Below are positions 48,136 through 61,017 of a stretch of 64,000 nucleotides of DNA, one piece after another. Origin of the DNA: Epiperipatus broadwayi (taxonomy: Eukaryota; Onychophora; Udeonychophora; Euonychophora; Peripatidae); NCBI GenBank assembly GCA_028023455.1, contig JAQFVV010006255.1, forward strand, positions 4,280,001-4,344,000, given 5' to 3'. The notes beneath the pieces were generated by a model. It ran no database searches. It saw only the letters and a program-made list of their open reading frames with translations, and was not told the origin of the DNA. The first letter of the stretch is position 1; every line of letters begins with the position of its first letter. The position numbers and the translations under genes were made by a program.

Positions 48136-49849
48136 CTGAAAAATTAAACATAATACATGTTTTAAGACAAACTTTTATTTTTCACTACTATTACAAAAAA
48201 TGTAAAATAAATTATTAAAAAAACATATGGGTCTGTTAACTTTTTTTTAAATGCAAAATTAAAATTAAAATCAATCTATCATAATAAATTAAAATTTCTA
48301 CCTATCTATTTATCAAATTCCATTGGCAGATTTTATAGTTTATAATGTAGAAAATTTAGAGGTAGAAATATATAAATTAAGTTAAACATATAAAGCTGCT
48401 TGCACTATTCAAAGCATTATTTCTTTTAAAAGTTATTAAATTATAATTCATGAAATTACTGATGTTTTTAAAAAAAAAAATTTTTATATTAAATAAAAAA
48501 AATTGTAAATTTTATTGGTATACAACTTTTTCTGTAAAAATAATTTTACTTTTATTTCATTTATTCAAGAGAAACGTAAAGCTACGTATTATTCAGCTTA
48601 TTCTAAAAATTTATCATTGCTATTAATTTATATTAACAATTAAAATATCTATGATGTACATAGTTTATTATTTTTAACCGTTTGAGTCTAAGACTAAATT
48701 TTTAAAGTTGGTAAACCATCAGGGATTCCCAGTTATACTTAAGGTAACAATAAAATAAATGAAAATAAGATAATTTTAAAAAAGATATATATTTTTAATT
48801 AAAAATTAATTTTAGCAAAACTATGTAAAATATTTGTAAGAAAAGTTAGAAAAAAAATTTAAAAAATTATTTTGATACAAATTGCCATCCTTTCTTATTA
48901 ATATTCTTTTAAACTACAATACTATTTTCAAAAATTTAAACTTTCTCAAAACTTTTTCTTTAATTACGAATTTATGTAAAATATATTTAATTTTATATAT
49001 ATATAATTAAGTATACTTTTAAAAAATAGTTTTGTTCTATTCCATAACAGTAAATAGATGTTTCACCCTCTATATGAAAAAGTAATATTTTCCAAAGTGA
49101 TATCAATTTCTTATTGTTTTTTTTTTGTTTTTTTTGCATTAAAAAAGTTTCATTTGTTTATTAAGAATTGTTTCTTCATTTTTTAAATGTAAATATATTA
49201 AATTTAAGCGTAAACAGATAATATATAATTGTACTAACCCTACAAACAGATACCTTTAAAATCTTAGACACCATCAGATGAATAATCATGACTCTAAATT
49301 CTAAACACAACCGAACTATTGAAAAATGGACCCTCTTATCTTCTCATTATATTTAATATTTATTTTATATTATTTTTTCTTTTGTCTTATTTTTTAAAAT
49401 AATTCTAATTTAAAACAGATAATAATTTATTAACTTATTGAAATTTGTTTAATTGCAATAAGAATATCTGAGCAAGAGTTTCCTATTTAAATTTTAAAAA
49501 AAAAAACAGAGAAAATATTATTGTACTGGAAGCAGTCATTTATAAATAGTACACAGTTGCATATCAAAAAAAATTGAATTAATATTTACAAATAAGATCA
49601 TCATCAAATGGTGACTTTCTATGCCTTATTATAAGTAGTAACACATTAGCTATTATCTATACAACTTTTGTAATAAAATAGTCTGACTAAAAATAATTAT
49701 AAGAAAATATTTTTCTATTAAATACTATAACATTATTTTAATGAATTTAAAAAATCATCTACACAGTTTTCTTTTCAAAAATAATTTATAACTCTCAATA
49801 TATATTGTACCGGTCAAAACATGTTTCCAATATCTAACATGAGCTGGCA
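48136..49849. other. AT-rich non-coding stretch
   Basis: Presumed 5' intron of AGXT2. No coding-like segment and no bounded repeat was recognised. Confidence 0.45.
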
Positions 49850-49854
49850 CTCAC

Positions 49855-49965
49855 AAAATGTATTTCAAATCCAGTCAAGCCCAATATTTAGGTCAGGGAC
49901 CAGCCTGAATTCGAACCCACTCTCTAAGCCCCAGATCTAATACCTAATGAATAACATAATAGTGA
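49855..49965 (-). repeat. Possible old tRNA-derived SINE
   Basis: On the minus strand a good B-box-like sequence, GTGGGTTCGAATTCAGG, is preceded by a weak A-box region. There is no A-tail or TSD, and it is not the same family as the SINE at 21.8 and 29.6 kb. Confidence 0.35.
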
Positions 49966-50189
49966 TGGCACATGAGAATTAATTTTAATCCAGCTGACTA
50001 GCAAAACTGAGCAAAACAATGAGACATCTATTAACTATGACTAAACTAATATATATATATCAGTATGGCTGTACATTTGGAAGTGGAGAAAAGAGGAATT
50101 TGAACTACTCAAATATGTTAAACAATAAAATATAGTTTAATATAATGATAAATTGTTTACATACATTTAGAAATTATATACATTAGTGT

Positions 50190-50900
50190 GTGCATGAATG
50201 AGCAAGCGGTCTATCAAGCAGTAGAGGATTACATAGTGTCATTCACGCTATTATTTCTCATATGCTCTTTGTTAGCTAAATAATATATTATAAATAAACA
50301 CACATCTTTGGTGGGTCCAATATTAAGATGCCAATCGAATATTAGAAAGAATTACATAATACTGCCATTAACGCTTTGATTTACAGTTCTGAAACATGGT
50401 AATTAACATATTACTTCGGGAAGCATTCTGAGATTCAATACAGATATAACATAAACCATTTTCATGCCATTATGGTCATGAAAATACATAAAATACATTT
50501 GAAAAATATTTGATTATAAAATAAAATACTTAATGAACATTCTTTTAATTAGCACTGGTAAGAGGAACGCTTTATTTTCCCAAAGGCATATAGATACTCT
50601 TAAATATAGAAATAAGTTACAATGGTGGGATTGTATGATAAGATTGAAATAACATTAGTAATTAATCTAGCTATTAATATTTGGCATTGATATATATTTT
50701 GAGCAGAGCGCATTTTTAATACTAGAACATTAAAACTGGGTCATGAAGCAAAAGAAATAATAATAATATGAAGAAGTTTGCGGTGATGACATAATAGCCT
50801 AAAAATAACAGGAAAAGTCGTGCTTCTGGATGAAAGATGAAGTGGATGGGCATAGCGTATGCCAGACTTAGGGGTCACCACCAGAAACCTTTTTATACGA
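50190..50900 (+). pseudogene. Non-LTR retrotransposon C-terminal fragment
   Basis: The segment LIYSSETW followed by LTYYFGKHSEI (about 50378-50440) matches the 'LYGSETW' block that follows the RT domain in many LINE ORF2 proteins, and downstream frames show weak similarity to the region after it. Frameshifts are numerous. Immediately after it, about 60 bp is tandemly duplicated (50842-50960, marked by GGCATAGCGTATGCCAGACT and its variant). Confidence 0.45.
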
Positions 50901-50960
50901 AGTGATATGCATAGCGTGTGCCAAACTTATGGGATCACCGCCAGAGGCATTTTATACGGA

Positions 50961-52806
50961 ATAAATAACAAGAAATCTATGGGTTCGATCTTGTTGCAAC
51001 CCCTAGATTAAAAAGCACATATATATAAAAACACAAAGATCAGGCCAAATGTCAGTAATGCAGTATGAATGAATGTCACTAACGACATGAAATATGATTT
51101 ACTGCTTTAAAAATAAATGACCCTTGTTTGAATGCTATAATTTATACAGATAATATACTATGCATTTATATATATAGAGAGAGAGATTTCATTTACTAAA
51201 ATATACATGAAGATTTTATTTAGCAATAGAAACATTGAGATTTATCCCCTTCTTTTTTCGACTATCTAAAATAATTCAATCCCACCTTCATTGATTTTAC
51301 AATAACTGGAATATATAAGTACTGTATTTGATATTTTAAGAGTAAATAAAAAAAAAGACTAGCAATTATTTAGAAAACAAATAATCGGTCACCTTTTCAG
51401 AATTGAATAACATTTACAAAATAACTAAGGTTTCAAAGCATTAATTAGCCCAAGCTCTGAATTCACCCTGGGTAGAAAATCCAGAGTTAAACAAATATAT
51501 ATTTTTATATTAAAACATAAATAAAATGTTGGCTCAGAAAACAATCTGGCGAGAGTATTAATTAATAATGTGTTGTTTTAAATGGACATTAAAAACCTTA
51601 ATTCATGAAGGTTTACTTAAAAAAAAGAAAAGATTTTACAAAATTCAACTCGTCAGATTGTTTGAGATTGGCAAATTAATAACTAAAATAGACATATAAA
51701 TTCAAATAATAAATAAATGACCACACCAAAATTAAAGAAAGTTAGAGCATAGGATATAGGATTAAATTTATGAAAATCATTTAAGAGCAAATTACATTTA
51801 CATATTTAAATATCAAAAAAGATAAAGTTAAATAACACATTAGATCTTCATAGATGAGTTAGGCTAAATTTAGTTTGAGGTGACAGCTTGAAAAGTTACC
51901 TTGCAATTTTAAGAGTCCTATTTAGTAGTGCATGTGCACGGCAATTGAAATGCAAGTTCTCCTGTGGCAACAAGCTCCTATTAGCACACTAAACTTTTTA
52001 GGTCAGGCTTTTACTTCACTCTAGGGCAACAGAATGGTACAGCCGTGGAAGATGATGACCCAACAGGGCCAAGAAGTGATGGATTTACTGCTACATTATT
52101 TAAATTTCAAGCCACGTGTAATATGTTTACAATCAGTTCTCTCAATAGTAGCTAATCTCATCTGTGAGTCAAAATTCAACCATTTTATTCTTTTTCTTTA
52201 TCAGTTGTTTTTGAAGATGCAACAGTAAGATAATGTCAAAAAATAAATTCAAATCTATTTCCAGATTAAAAATACATTTGACAACATGTTTATAACAAAA
52301 GTATCTTTAATCTTAATCTCATTTTATTTTAAGTAAAACTTTAATTAAAATACCTACCCCAGATTAAAACAATAGTGTTTCCAACCCTTCAATTATTTTT
52401 AGACAATCAACTCTAGCATCTTCCATATTGGATTTTACAAAATATACAGTTTAAAAGAAAAAATACTTTAAAAAGAAAAAGTTGTACAAATGACAATATA
52501 ATAAAATATTTACAAAAAAAAATCAATATTTTGTTAGTATTTTGCTCATATATATATATATATATTGAGCCACACTTATGTATTTTAATAAAAAGAATTA
52601 ATAATCATAAAATTAATAATAATAAAAATGTTAATTTAAAAGTTAAAATTTTATAATGTAGGTGCGCATCTCAAATGTATACATAAAATATACATACACG
52701 ACAAAAGGAGCAGGATGGGAAATAGGGTTTGAATAAAAGTTAGTAGATGGAAACATGAAGCTCAATCTTAAGTTAAGATTGACTGCTTCAATATATATAT
52801 ATATAT
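50961..52806. other. Non-coding stretch with one unidentified island
   Basis: A less AT-rich patch at 51890-52230 has a 64-codon frame (52034-52228, +) with no known domain. The rest is simple AT-rich sequence. Confidence 0.4.
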
Positions 52807-53349
52807 ATCAGCTTGAAATCAGCTGATCTGAGGGTGGAGCAAAATGAAAAAGACAGTGAATATTGACTCTGACATTTATGTAAACAGAATACGCTTGTTT
52901 TGGAGGTTTTGGTAAAGCTCCAACTATTGATCATTAATACAAGCGAAAGCAGATTTTTACGTATATAAAACTTGTGTTTGTTTTTCATTAATGTACCTTT
53001 AAAGTTTTCTTGCAATGATATAGATTGCAGATGCTTTGACTATGTGGAGAAACTGAACTGATATCAGAACCATATAGCTATCTGGTTTGGTAGGCTGAAT
53101 TTGAAGACATTAACATGTCTAAAAAATTCATGCTTTGCAAACTGATGGAAACGTTTTGCATAAACGCTTGGAGTTAATGTTTAGGTCTAGTTTCAAACTC
53201 CTGTCCTTCACTGATGAGAGCAAATCAGCTTGAAATCAGCTGATCTGAGGTTAGAGCAAAATGAAAGAGAAAGTGAATATTGAGTCTGATGTTTATGTAA
53301 ACAGAATATGCTTGTTTTGGAGGTTTTGGTAAAGCTCCATCTATTGATC
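52807..53349 (+). mobile_element. Retrozyme-like tandem element, family F1 (417-bp unit)
   Basis: One full unit of 417 bp (52807-53223) is followed head-to-tail by the first 126 bp of a second (53224-53349). Matching blocks are ATCAGCTTGAAATCAGCTGA, GAGCAAAATGAAA and TTGTTTTGGAGGTTTTGGTA. The junction between units carries a complete hammerhead ribozyme (53206-53250), whereas the left copy starts inside that ribozyme and so has only its 3' half. Both outer ends abut (TA)n tracts. No ORF. Size, tandem arrangement and a type-I hammerhead spanning the unit junction are what is known of animal retrozymes, which circulate as small circular RNAs. Confidence 0.85.
53206..53250 (+). ncRNA. Type-I hammerhead ribozyme, family F1 (canonical core)
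   Basis: Every conserved element is present. Stem I: CTTCA (53206-53210) with TGAGG (53246-53250), five pairs including one G-U. Core CTGATGA (53211-53217). Stem II: GAGC/GCTT (53218-53221, 53228-53231), four pairs with loop AAATCA. GAAA (53232-53235). Stem III: self-complementary ATCAGCTGAT (53235-53244), giving three pairs and a four-base loop, or a duplex in a dimer. Cleavage is predicted after C53245 in the triplet ATC. A very short stem III is typical of retroelement hammerheads, which cleave best as dimeric transcripts. This is the best-preserved ribozyme in the window. Confidence 0.87.
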
Positions 53350-56300
53350 ATATATATATATATATAATGAATACATCAAACTTCTCATATAAAAATCAAG
53401 ATTTAAAAAGAAGAGGTTTGGTGTATTCATTTATATATAACCTTATTTCAAAAACTTAACATCTTTATCAAAATTCTAGAATTGGTAACAAAACAATTGC
53501 TGTTAAAGTTAACTAATACACAAAGAAATATAGTAAATTTTGATAAATTAGTCAACTTTTAAGGATATGATCTCTGGACAATGAATATCTCACATCTATG
53601 ATTGGAACTTGTTTATACATGCATATATATATATAATCAAAATTACACCAAATTCACAATTCAAACAGATTAACCATGAAATTAAACTCTAAAACACTAT
53701 CAATGGTTTCACTGCTACAAGCAGACATCTCCAATCTAAAATTGAAAAATAAAATTAAATAGACTTTACACTTGAGAAGTCTGCTTAAAGTGGTAAAATG
53801 ATTGGTAGTGTTTAAGTTTATTTTCTTGGCTACTCTAGTTGAATTGTGAATTTGGGGTAATTTTGATTATTTATTGACTAGTTTAGTTTTATGCTTCTAA
53901 TGCATATAAATTATATATCATAACAGGTATGTTATATGGCATACAATAATATAGTTGTGTGTGCACAAATATATATTAAGTTGAAAGGAAAAGTAGAAAC
54001 AAACACAGGCATAAATTTTTGTAGATATTTTCTACATTTCACTGGGAATAATAATGACTATAAACAGTTAAACAATTCTGAATTTAAAACAGAATTTTAT
54101 TATAAATTCAAACATTTAAAAAGATCTTCATAAATAAATATTGTAATTCTGATTTTGAATTTAAAAACAAGCATGATTTATTTTTTAATAAAAAAATAAT
54201 TTTAATAATAAATTTTAAATAACAAATGTTTGTATGCATTTCTATTATCTATTTTTAAAAATCTTTCTAGATTAAAAATTCCAAAGGATTAAAATAAAAA
54301 TATGTAGATCACACCTTTGATAAAATTTCAAAGTTTCTTCCAAAAGGAGTTTGTAATTAAAAATGATTTGAAAAGATTAAAATTGGTTTTAATCAAAAAA
54401 TGATTAGACAGATTGAAAACAGTCTGCAATGTGTTTTTATCACCTCAGATGATTCTATAAGAGAAATAATAAAAAATATTAGTTCAGTTTTGGCTTGCAG
54501 TTTTTGTAAGAGCTGGCCAATAGAGTCCGGTTTTAATATCTTGAGAAGCAGTGGGCCAAATAGGTAAGTTTCAAAGTTGGGATAGTAATTTTTTTGAAGA
54601 CAGTTCTTATCTTAATATTTTAAGAATTGACCAGCTGCAATGTCTGATTTAATATTTTGAGAAGCAGTGGCCAAATTGGTCAGCTGCAAAGTCTGGTTTT
54701 TAGTCAGAGTGGACTAATAATATTTTTGAAAAGCAGTTAGTTGGCAGTAAGAATAAATAACTGTAGAGATGATTTTCAGAGCTACACAGATAGCTCCCAT
54801 AAAAATGTAGCTGAAGTCAAGACAGGAGGCAGCTGCTGCTGGATCCACTATACTGGAATTTGGAAAAGACCCTTCTCTGTCTCTAAAACCTTAAATGTGG
54901 ACAAAACAGTTTGCTATCCTAAAGCTTGTCAAATTCTAGACACAAGGGAACTGATTGAATGTCAACATTTTACCTGAATTATACCTTCCTAATTATGACA
55001 ATCTTGGACTATACCTGTCTCATCAAGATCAATTCACAAAGATAAGCTTCACAAAGATATACAATGGTGAGTAGCATTGTATATAATGAGAATGAAATTT
55101 TAAATAATTTCTTTGGTAAAAATGACATTTAAAAATCTATATATTTTAAAAGATAACAAGAAAATAATTTTGCTTGACTTGAATTAAAATCTAAAAGTAA
55201 TGATTGATTCATGGACAATTTATTTTGAAAAAAACAAAAGGACTTCAAAAATATTTTTTAGATTAATTTAAAGATGTAATTAATCAACAATCAGAAAGTG
55301 ACCTGTCATAAAATTGATTATACTTTTAAAAAACTATAGTGAGTTAAGAGTAACCTAATGGAAAAACAAATCTTTTTAGAGTAATCAATCAACAATAATC
55401 TGGTCAAGAAAATTATATTTTAAAAAAAGCATATTGAACTGTTATGGAAGAATTGAACAACATGATTTATATATTTTCAACAAAGAATAATTGTGAAAAT
55501 AACTTTTAATAACTTTTATTATTATACCAAATTAAATATATGGTATAAAAGATAGAATGCACATACATTTCAATGTGCATGAACATATATGTTAATTACA
55601 TGGTATAAAAATTAATAATTCTGTTATTTTCATAAATTTAAATATATTCATGTAATAGTAAAATGTGCAGCTCTGTGCATATATATGTGTTATATGTAGT
55701 AACTTAAAAAGTTTAATCCTCTATTATTGTAGACATAATTTAAATATGTCTCTTTCTGAATTGTACTGTACTCTGGTGCATTTATATATATCAAAAAATG
55801 TCAACTAGACATATATGTAAACTTTAATCATTTTTTTATTATTAAATGTCAATTCAAATATGTCCATTTCTAAATTGTACTGCACTCTGTATATATATAT
55901 ATATATTGTAACCGGACCCGCATACAACCCTTTTATCACATCAGTTGTAACAATTTTCTGATGAGCATGCTGTAGGAAGGAACTATCAATTGACATTCCT
56001 AATGCAGATGTTAATGCCTCCTACAACAATATTTCCTGCTCATCAGAGGATGTAGTACCATAGAGACTGTGAACATCTAAACATTTATATGTTTGGTTTT
56101 CCAAACAGCGCCATTAGAGTTCCGTCTTACTACAACCTGACTGGCCTGGGTCTAGTTATGTCAGACGTAGCTCAGGAATGCATGAGATTCTCATGAACCA
56201 GTGCTATAATTGGTGAGTGATGCGATAAAACAAACAAAACTGAACAACTGGATAACCAATTTAATTTTTAGTAACAAAAAAAATTTATTAAATAACAATT

Positions 56301-56364
56301 AATTTGCAATTTCTAATGAAATTCATTTCTATCCACATGATAACTCATTTTTATTTTACTTATA
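53350..56364. other. Non-coding stretch with unidentified island
   Basis: At 54480-54980 a less AT-rich block contains three diverged repeats of TTGAGAAGCAGTGGCCAAAT, then a 78-codon open frame (54741-54977, +) rich in Cys and Trp that I cannot identify. At 55730-55870 two copies of a segment with AAATTGTACTGNACTCTG are about 120 bp apart. Confidence 0.35.
55800..55870. repeat. Dispersed 75-bp repeat (copy 1; copy 2 at 58070-58140)
   Basis: The two regions share ACATATATGTAAACTTTAAT-type sequence, TTAATCATTTTTT and TATTAAATGTCAATT in the same order. The family is not known to me; ends are undefined. Confidence 0.5.
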
Positions 56365-56890
56365 AAAGAGTTAGAAGCAGTTCCTTTTTTTTATCAATAG
56401 TTCATTTACAAATTCAATTATGAGAAAAAGCTTAGAAATAGTCAATTCAATAATAGTTCATTTTGAATCCATTTATTAGAAGAAGCTTGGAAACGTTCTA
56501 ATTCAACAATAGTTCATTTTGAATTCATTTATGAGAAAAAGCTTGGAAATATTCTAATTCAACAATAATTCATTTTGAATCCATTTATGAGAAGAAGCTT
56601 GGAAATATTCTAATTCAACAATAATTCATTTTGAATCCATTTATGAGAAGAAGCTTGGAATTATTCTAATTTAACAATAATTCATTTTGAATCCATTTAT
56701 GAGAAGAAGCTTGGAATTATTCTAATTTAACAATAATTCATTTTGAATCCATTTATGAGAAGAAGCTTGGAAATATTCTAATTTAACAATAATTCATTTT
56801 GAATTCATTTATGAGAAGAAACTTGGAAACATTCTAATTCAACAATAGTTCATTTTTGTATTCCTTTATGAGAAGAAGCCTGGTAGCAGT
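56365..56890. repeat. Tandem satellite array, 56-bp period, about nine copies
   Basis: The marker AAGCTTGGAA recurs at 56483, 56539, 56595, 56651, 56707 and 56763, exactly 56 bp apart, with diverged units at both edges (56428, 56819, 56876). The unit contains TTCATTTTGAATCCATTTAT and ATTCTAATTCAACAATAA. Central units are nearly identical while outer ones are diverged, the usual pattern for unequal exchange. Confidence 0.93.
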
Positions 56891-57475
56891 TAAGCATTTA
56901 TGATTTATATAACATTTCGTTATCTTATGAATTATTACTGATTGGTAAACATTTAAATTCAGCAATTCTTGGTTTGTGGAGTATTCATCATTTGGTAATT
57001 AAAGCATTTATAATTTAGTCAAATATAAAAGTATATTCTTATACATAAACTCTGTTACATTATAAGAAGCTTAGAAGCAGTCAAGTATTTATGATTTATA
57101 CAGCATTTCATCATTTTATTAATTATTACCGATTGGTAGACATTTGAACTCAGCAATTCTTGGTTTGTAGAACATTTATCATTTGATAATTGAGGCATTT
57201 ATAATTTAGCCAAATATAAAACTATATTCATATACATAAACTCTGTTTGGCTTGTGGAGCATTTATCATTTAGTAATTAAAGCATTTCTAATTTATATAG
57301 TAAATACGTTCAAATATTTTTATAAATAAATTTGCGTATAACTATTTCATAACTTCATTTTATAACGTATGATAAACATGTTTTAATATTTTACAAAACA
57401 AATTCTATGTAATTATTTCATAATTCCACTTTATAACGTATGATAAATATGTTTTAATATTTTATAAAAATTACC
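56871..57475. repeat. Second-order tandem repeats (191 bp and 71 bp)
   Basis: A 191-bp unit starting near AAGCCTGGTAGCAG (56876) repeats at 57067, with a partial third copy near 57247. A 71-bp unit (ATTTCATAAC..., TTATAACGTATGATAAA) repeats at 57342 and 57413. The 56-bp array and the 191-bp unit overlap at AAGC..GGTAGCAG, so larger repeats grew out of the edge of the satellite. Confidence 0.85.
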
Positions 57476-57479
57476 TTCC

Positions 57480-57790
57480 AGTTTTGCAGTCTAATTTACT
57501 CAAAAGAAGGCGGGTTATTTCATCGATGGAAAGTCATGGCACAGCGTGGAGAGAGTGAAGCCGCTAAATTACCCCATTATTATTATCATTCCTCTAGCAA
57601 AGTTTTCTTTTTCCACTTTCACGTTTTGCTAAAGCTATATTTTAATATGTCAAAAGAATTAAATAATACACTTTTTTTAAAAAAAAAAAAGGATTTAATA
57701 CGTTCTGCCTCTCTGTGTAAGACAAGAGAGAGAAAAAAAAAAGTTCTTTTCTTCCGACGACGTGCCTAATTTTAATACTGCCTCAGTTTA
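57480..57790. promoter_or_regulatory. CpG-containing island: possible promoter or exon
   Basis: This 300-bp stretch has many more CpG dinucleotides than the rest of the window and is bordered by a splice-like TTTTGCAG at 57481-57488 (plus) and, on the minus strand, by AACTGGAAG|GTAATT. On the minus strand one frame reads SIDEITRLLLSKLDCKTG up to that donor but is closed by a stop just upstream. On the plus strand a 77-codon frame starts at 57536. It could be the first exon or promoter of a gene in either direction; AGXT2 lies downstream on the minus strand. No family match supports any of these. Confidence 0.3.
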
Positions 57791-60433
57791 ACTCAAGTAT
57801 CTTTTTTCTTTCTTTTTAACGATTGGATAATTAATTTCTTTTTTTTTTATTGAGACAGATAAAAAAAAATAAAATAAAATAAGACGATATAACATTTTAT
57901 TTAAATTCATCAATCTCAAAATTAAAATATGATTTTTTTTAAACAAATCAAAATTTATTGCGTTCCCAATTAGACTGAATCACGCTAGACGTTTTTAAAT
58001 GGGGGGGTCTTTTGAATATTTATATGAGGAACAGAATATCTGTTTCAATATATATATATATATCAATGAGTGTCAAATACACTTATATGTAAATTTTAAT
58101 CATTTTTTAGTATTAAATGTCAATTTAAACATGTTCATTTTATATCAAGCCACATGCCTGTGTGCTAAATGGTTTTAAATAAACCTATTGGAACATATAT
58201 GTAAATTTTGTAAACCACATATATGTAAATCAATGTAATAATTTGAATTTTGTAAATTACATATATGTAAATTGCAATGTGATAATTTATTATAATTGTA
58301 TGTTAATCAAAATCAGAAGGCTTAATTGATATGTACAGCCATATTCTAGACCTTAATATCACTTTATTTTTATTGTTAATAAATTTGTATTCAATTATGA
58401 AAATTATTTGAGTGATTCTAAATATTTTTAGAATATCTGTTTCCATCATCTTTTGGTCACATACAGTAATAGAGCTTATATTCACTGAGCTAGATTCAAG
58501 CATGGGCTGAATATATAAATAGCGATGTATTAGTGCTTTTGGGCATCCAGAGATGATCAATCACCATACTGGTTGGTGCAAAAAAATACTTTTTAAAGCC
58601 CATGGACATTTTATTTGTTTAGTCTATTAGAATTTAAGTTTATAATGGTCAGTGCTTTAGTGGCACTAAGTGGCCAGAGCATTGACAATGATCAGCATGT
58701 TTTAATGTCCCAGTATTATTGGTTTTTCGATTTTTTTATTATGTATTCTGATGGAAGACCACTTAGTTTGTGCCTCCAAATTAATGGCTAAATAATTGCC
58801 CCAAGCTGGCAATGACTTGATTAGTTAGCCTGGTCTCCAGAAGACTCATTTCCAATCCAGTCACTAGATTGAGTGTTGATTTTTTATTGTTCAAATCCAG
58901 TCACAAGATGGACTGCTGATTTTATTTTCATGGATCATTCATCATGATGAATGGTTTCTTTTGACTACTACTTAGTACTTATAATTACTTACACTTATTT
59001 TTACTTGTTGATAATACTGGTTGATGGTTAATTAAACTTATAGTTGCTCTAAGAAGTTAACTGATTTAACTGTGCTGATCTGTCAGAGATTTCATGATCT
59101 CATGCTCTCTTTTATGCAATATATAAAATTGGTTATATATACTTTGAGATAGTAAACATTACTTTACTTCATTTCATTATTTGAAATATTCTGATATATT
59201 TTGAAGATTGTCATCAGGCATTTACCCACCCCCCCATTCCATTACAATATATATTGTGACACGTGAGTCCAGCACACAGCCATTTATAAAATTAAATTAT
59301 AAATAAATAATACAATAAGAAAACATTTGTTTATATAAAGCTTTATTTAGTTAAAATTAAAATAGTTAAGATATATAAAGAAATATTAAGAAAAAATAGA
59401 TTAAAACTCAGAATAAATGCAAGAATATAAGTGTAAATGAAATATAAAAAAAATAATAATTAAAAAAAAAATATGCATCTTAATTTTAAAAAAGTATTTT
59501 AATTGAATTAAAAGATGAATAAAAATAATTATTTTATCATATTGAATAATAAACTTTATGTTCATTTTATAAAATAAAAATAAAAATCTCACAAGCAAAT
59601 TTTTTTAAAAAACAAAAAAACATGTTATGCTTAGTAACTGTATAGAATTTTCTTTTTTATTTTAGAGAGATCAATATTTTTTACATGGATAACATAGTGC
59701 TTTATAAATTTATTGAACAAATAATAATGATCTGTGAGTAATTTCACAAAGAAAGGACATGGAGGTCCCTCTTAATTAGTATCTGCAAGATCATGTATGG
59801 AATGAATAACAATTAAAAAAATCGCTTCTTTAATGTGTCCTAATATGATACTAAATAATTCAAAACCATCTACATCTGGATACATATATGAAAAGACAGA
59901 ACAAAATAAAATTGAAAATAGCTAGATACACTCTAGGAGAATATATATGGAAGCATCATCATCATTAAAACTCTACAAAGAACATAAAAGAAAATGGAAC
60001 TGTAATTGAAATAATGCCAAAAGATGATGGCTGGATTGACAAATACTGCTATTTGAAAATTATCATTATTTTTTTTTTTTTACTTTCAATTAAAAAATAG
60101 ATATGTATTAGAAAAGGTTTTCCTTTCAAAATTTTACTTATTCTTATTATTCAATACAAAATTAATAATTGAATGAAGTAATTGAAACTAAATTAATTAA
60201 TATAAATAAATTTAATAAAATAATCTGAAGGAAGTATTTAATTTTTTTAAAACATACATATAATTGTTTTTATAGAAATGCTTTACTTGATCTAAACAGA
60301 TATATAATTTTAAAAAATTGCATCCATCTATAGCATTTTAAGTATGAATGATAATGTGAAAGATGGTATGTTACTAACAAGTTGTTGTGATTGTAGAAAC
60401 ATATCAGGATATTATTTCAATACAGATATGATG
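57791..60433. other. AT-rich non-coding stretch
   Basis: Contains the second copy of the 75-bp dispersed repeat (58070-58140) and a moderately complex patch at 58430-58960 with AATCCAGTCACTAGATTGAG repeated in variant form. No gene was recognised. Confidence 0.4.
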
Positions 60434-60561
60434 TAATTTGTATAATTGATAAACAGAGCAAAACTCTCCATACAGTATTGCCACCTGTGCTAAACAGAGT
60501 AATCAAATGATGCCAGAAGGCTTGTGCATAAAATCCCTATCTAATGCCTACTCATCCAATA

Positions 60562-60603
60562 TCCCCAGACTAGTTTCTGGCTTGTGGCCTTCATCAGTGA
60601 GGA
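60562..60603 (-). ncRNA. Hammerhead ribozyme core, family F2 unit 1
   Basis: Minus strand: stem I TCCTCA (60603-60598) with TGGGGA (60567-60562), six pairs including one G-U. Core CTGATGA (60597-60591). Stem II GGC/GCC with loop CACAA, separated from the core by an A-A mismatch. GAAA (60577-60574). Stem III is the self-complementary ACTAGT, with cleavage predicted after C60568 in the classic GTC triplet. All catalytic positions are intact; the unpaired position next to the core is the one weakness. Confidence 0.77.
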
Positions 60604-61017
60604 GCTTTGGATCTGAGAGCACTGCATATAGATTTTAGGATCTAATGCAACCCTCTAGCAACCACCTTTTATCTCTACTTAACTACAAAACTATGAGAAT
60701 GAAATTGAAAACACAAAAAATATTTTCAATCTAAGCTCAATAGCTTATATAGTCATATGGGTCTGAATTCAGTTCAGCACCCATACATTTTGGTGTCTTT
60801 GGCTCTTTTACAACCATAGCCACCACTATCCTATTAGGCAGGATTGGTGTTAAACCATTAAGCATCACATGATCACATTTCCTATACTAGCACATTAATT
60901 GTTGATAAACAGAGCAAAACTCTCCATACAGTATTGCCACCTGTGCTAAACAGAGTAATCAAAGGATGCCAGAAGGCTTGTGCATAAAATCCCTATCTAA
61001 TGCCTACTCATCCAATA

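Noticed and set aside
52034-52228. 64-codon open frame in a less AT-rich patch
   Set aside because: No recognisable protein in any frame and no convincing splice sites.
54741-54977. 78-codon open frame with several Cys and Trp residues
   Set aside because: No family match and no splice or start context. It sits beside diverged short repeats, so it is described only as an unidentified island.
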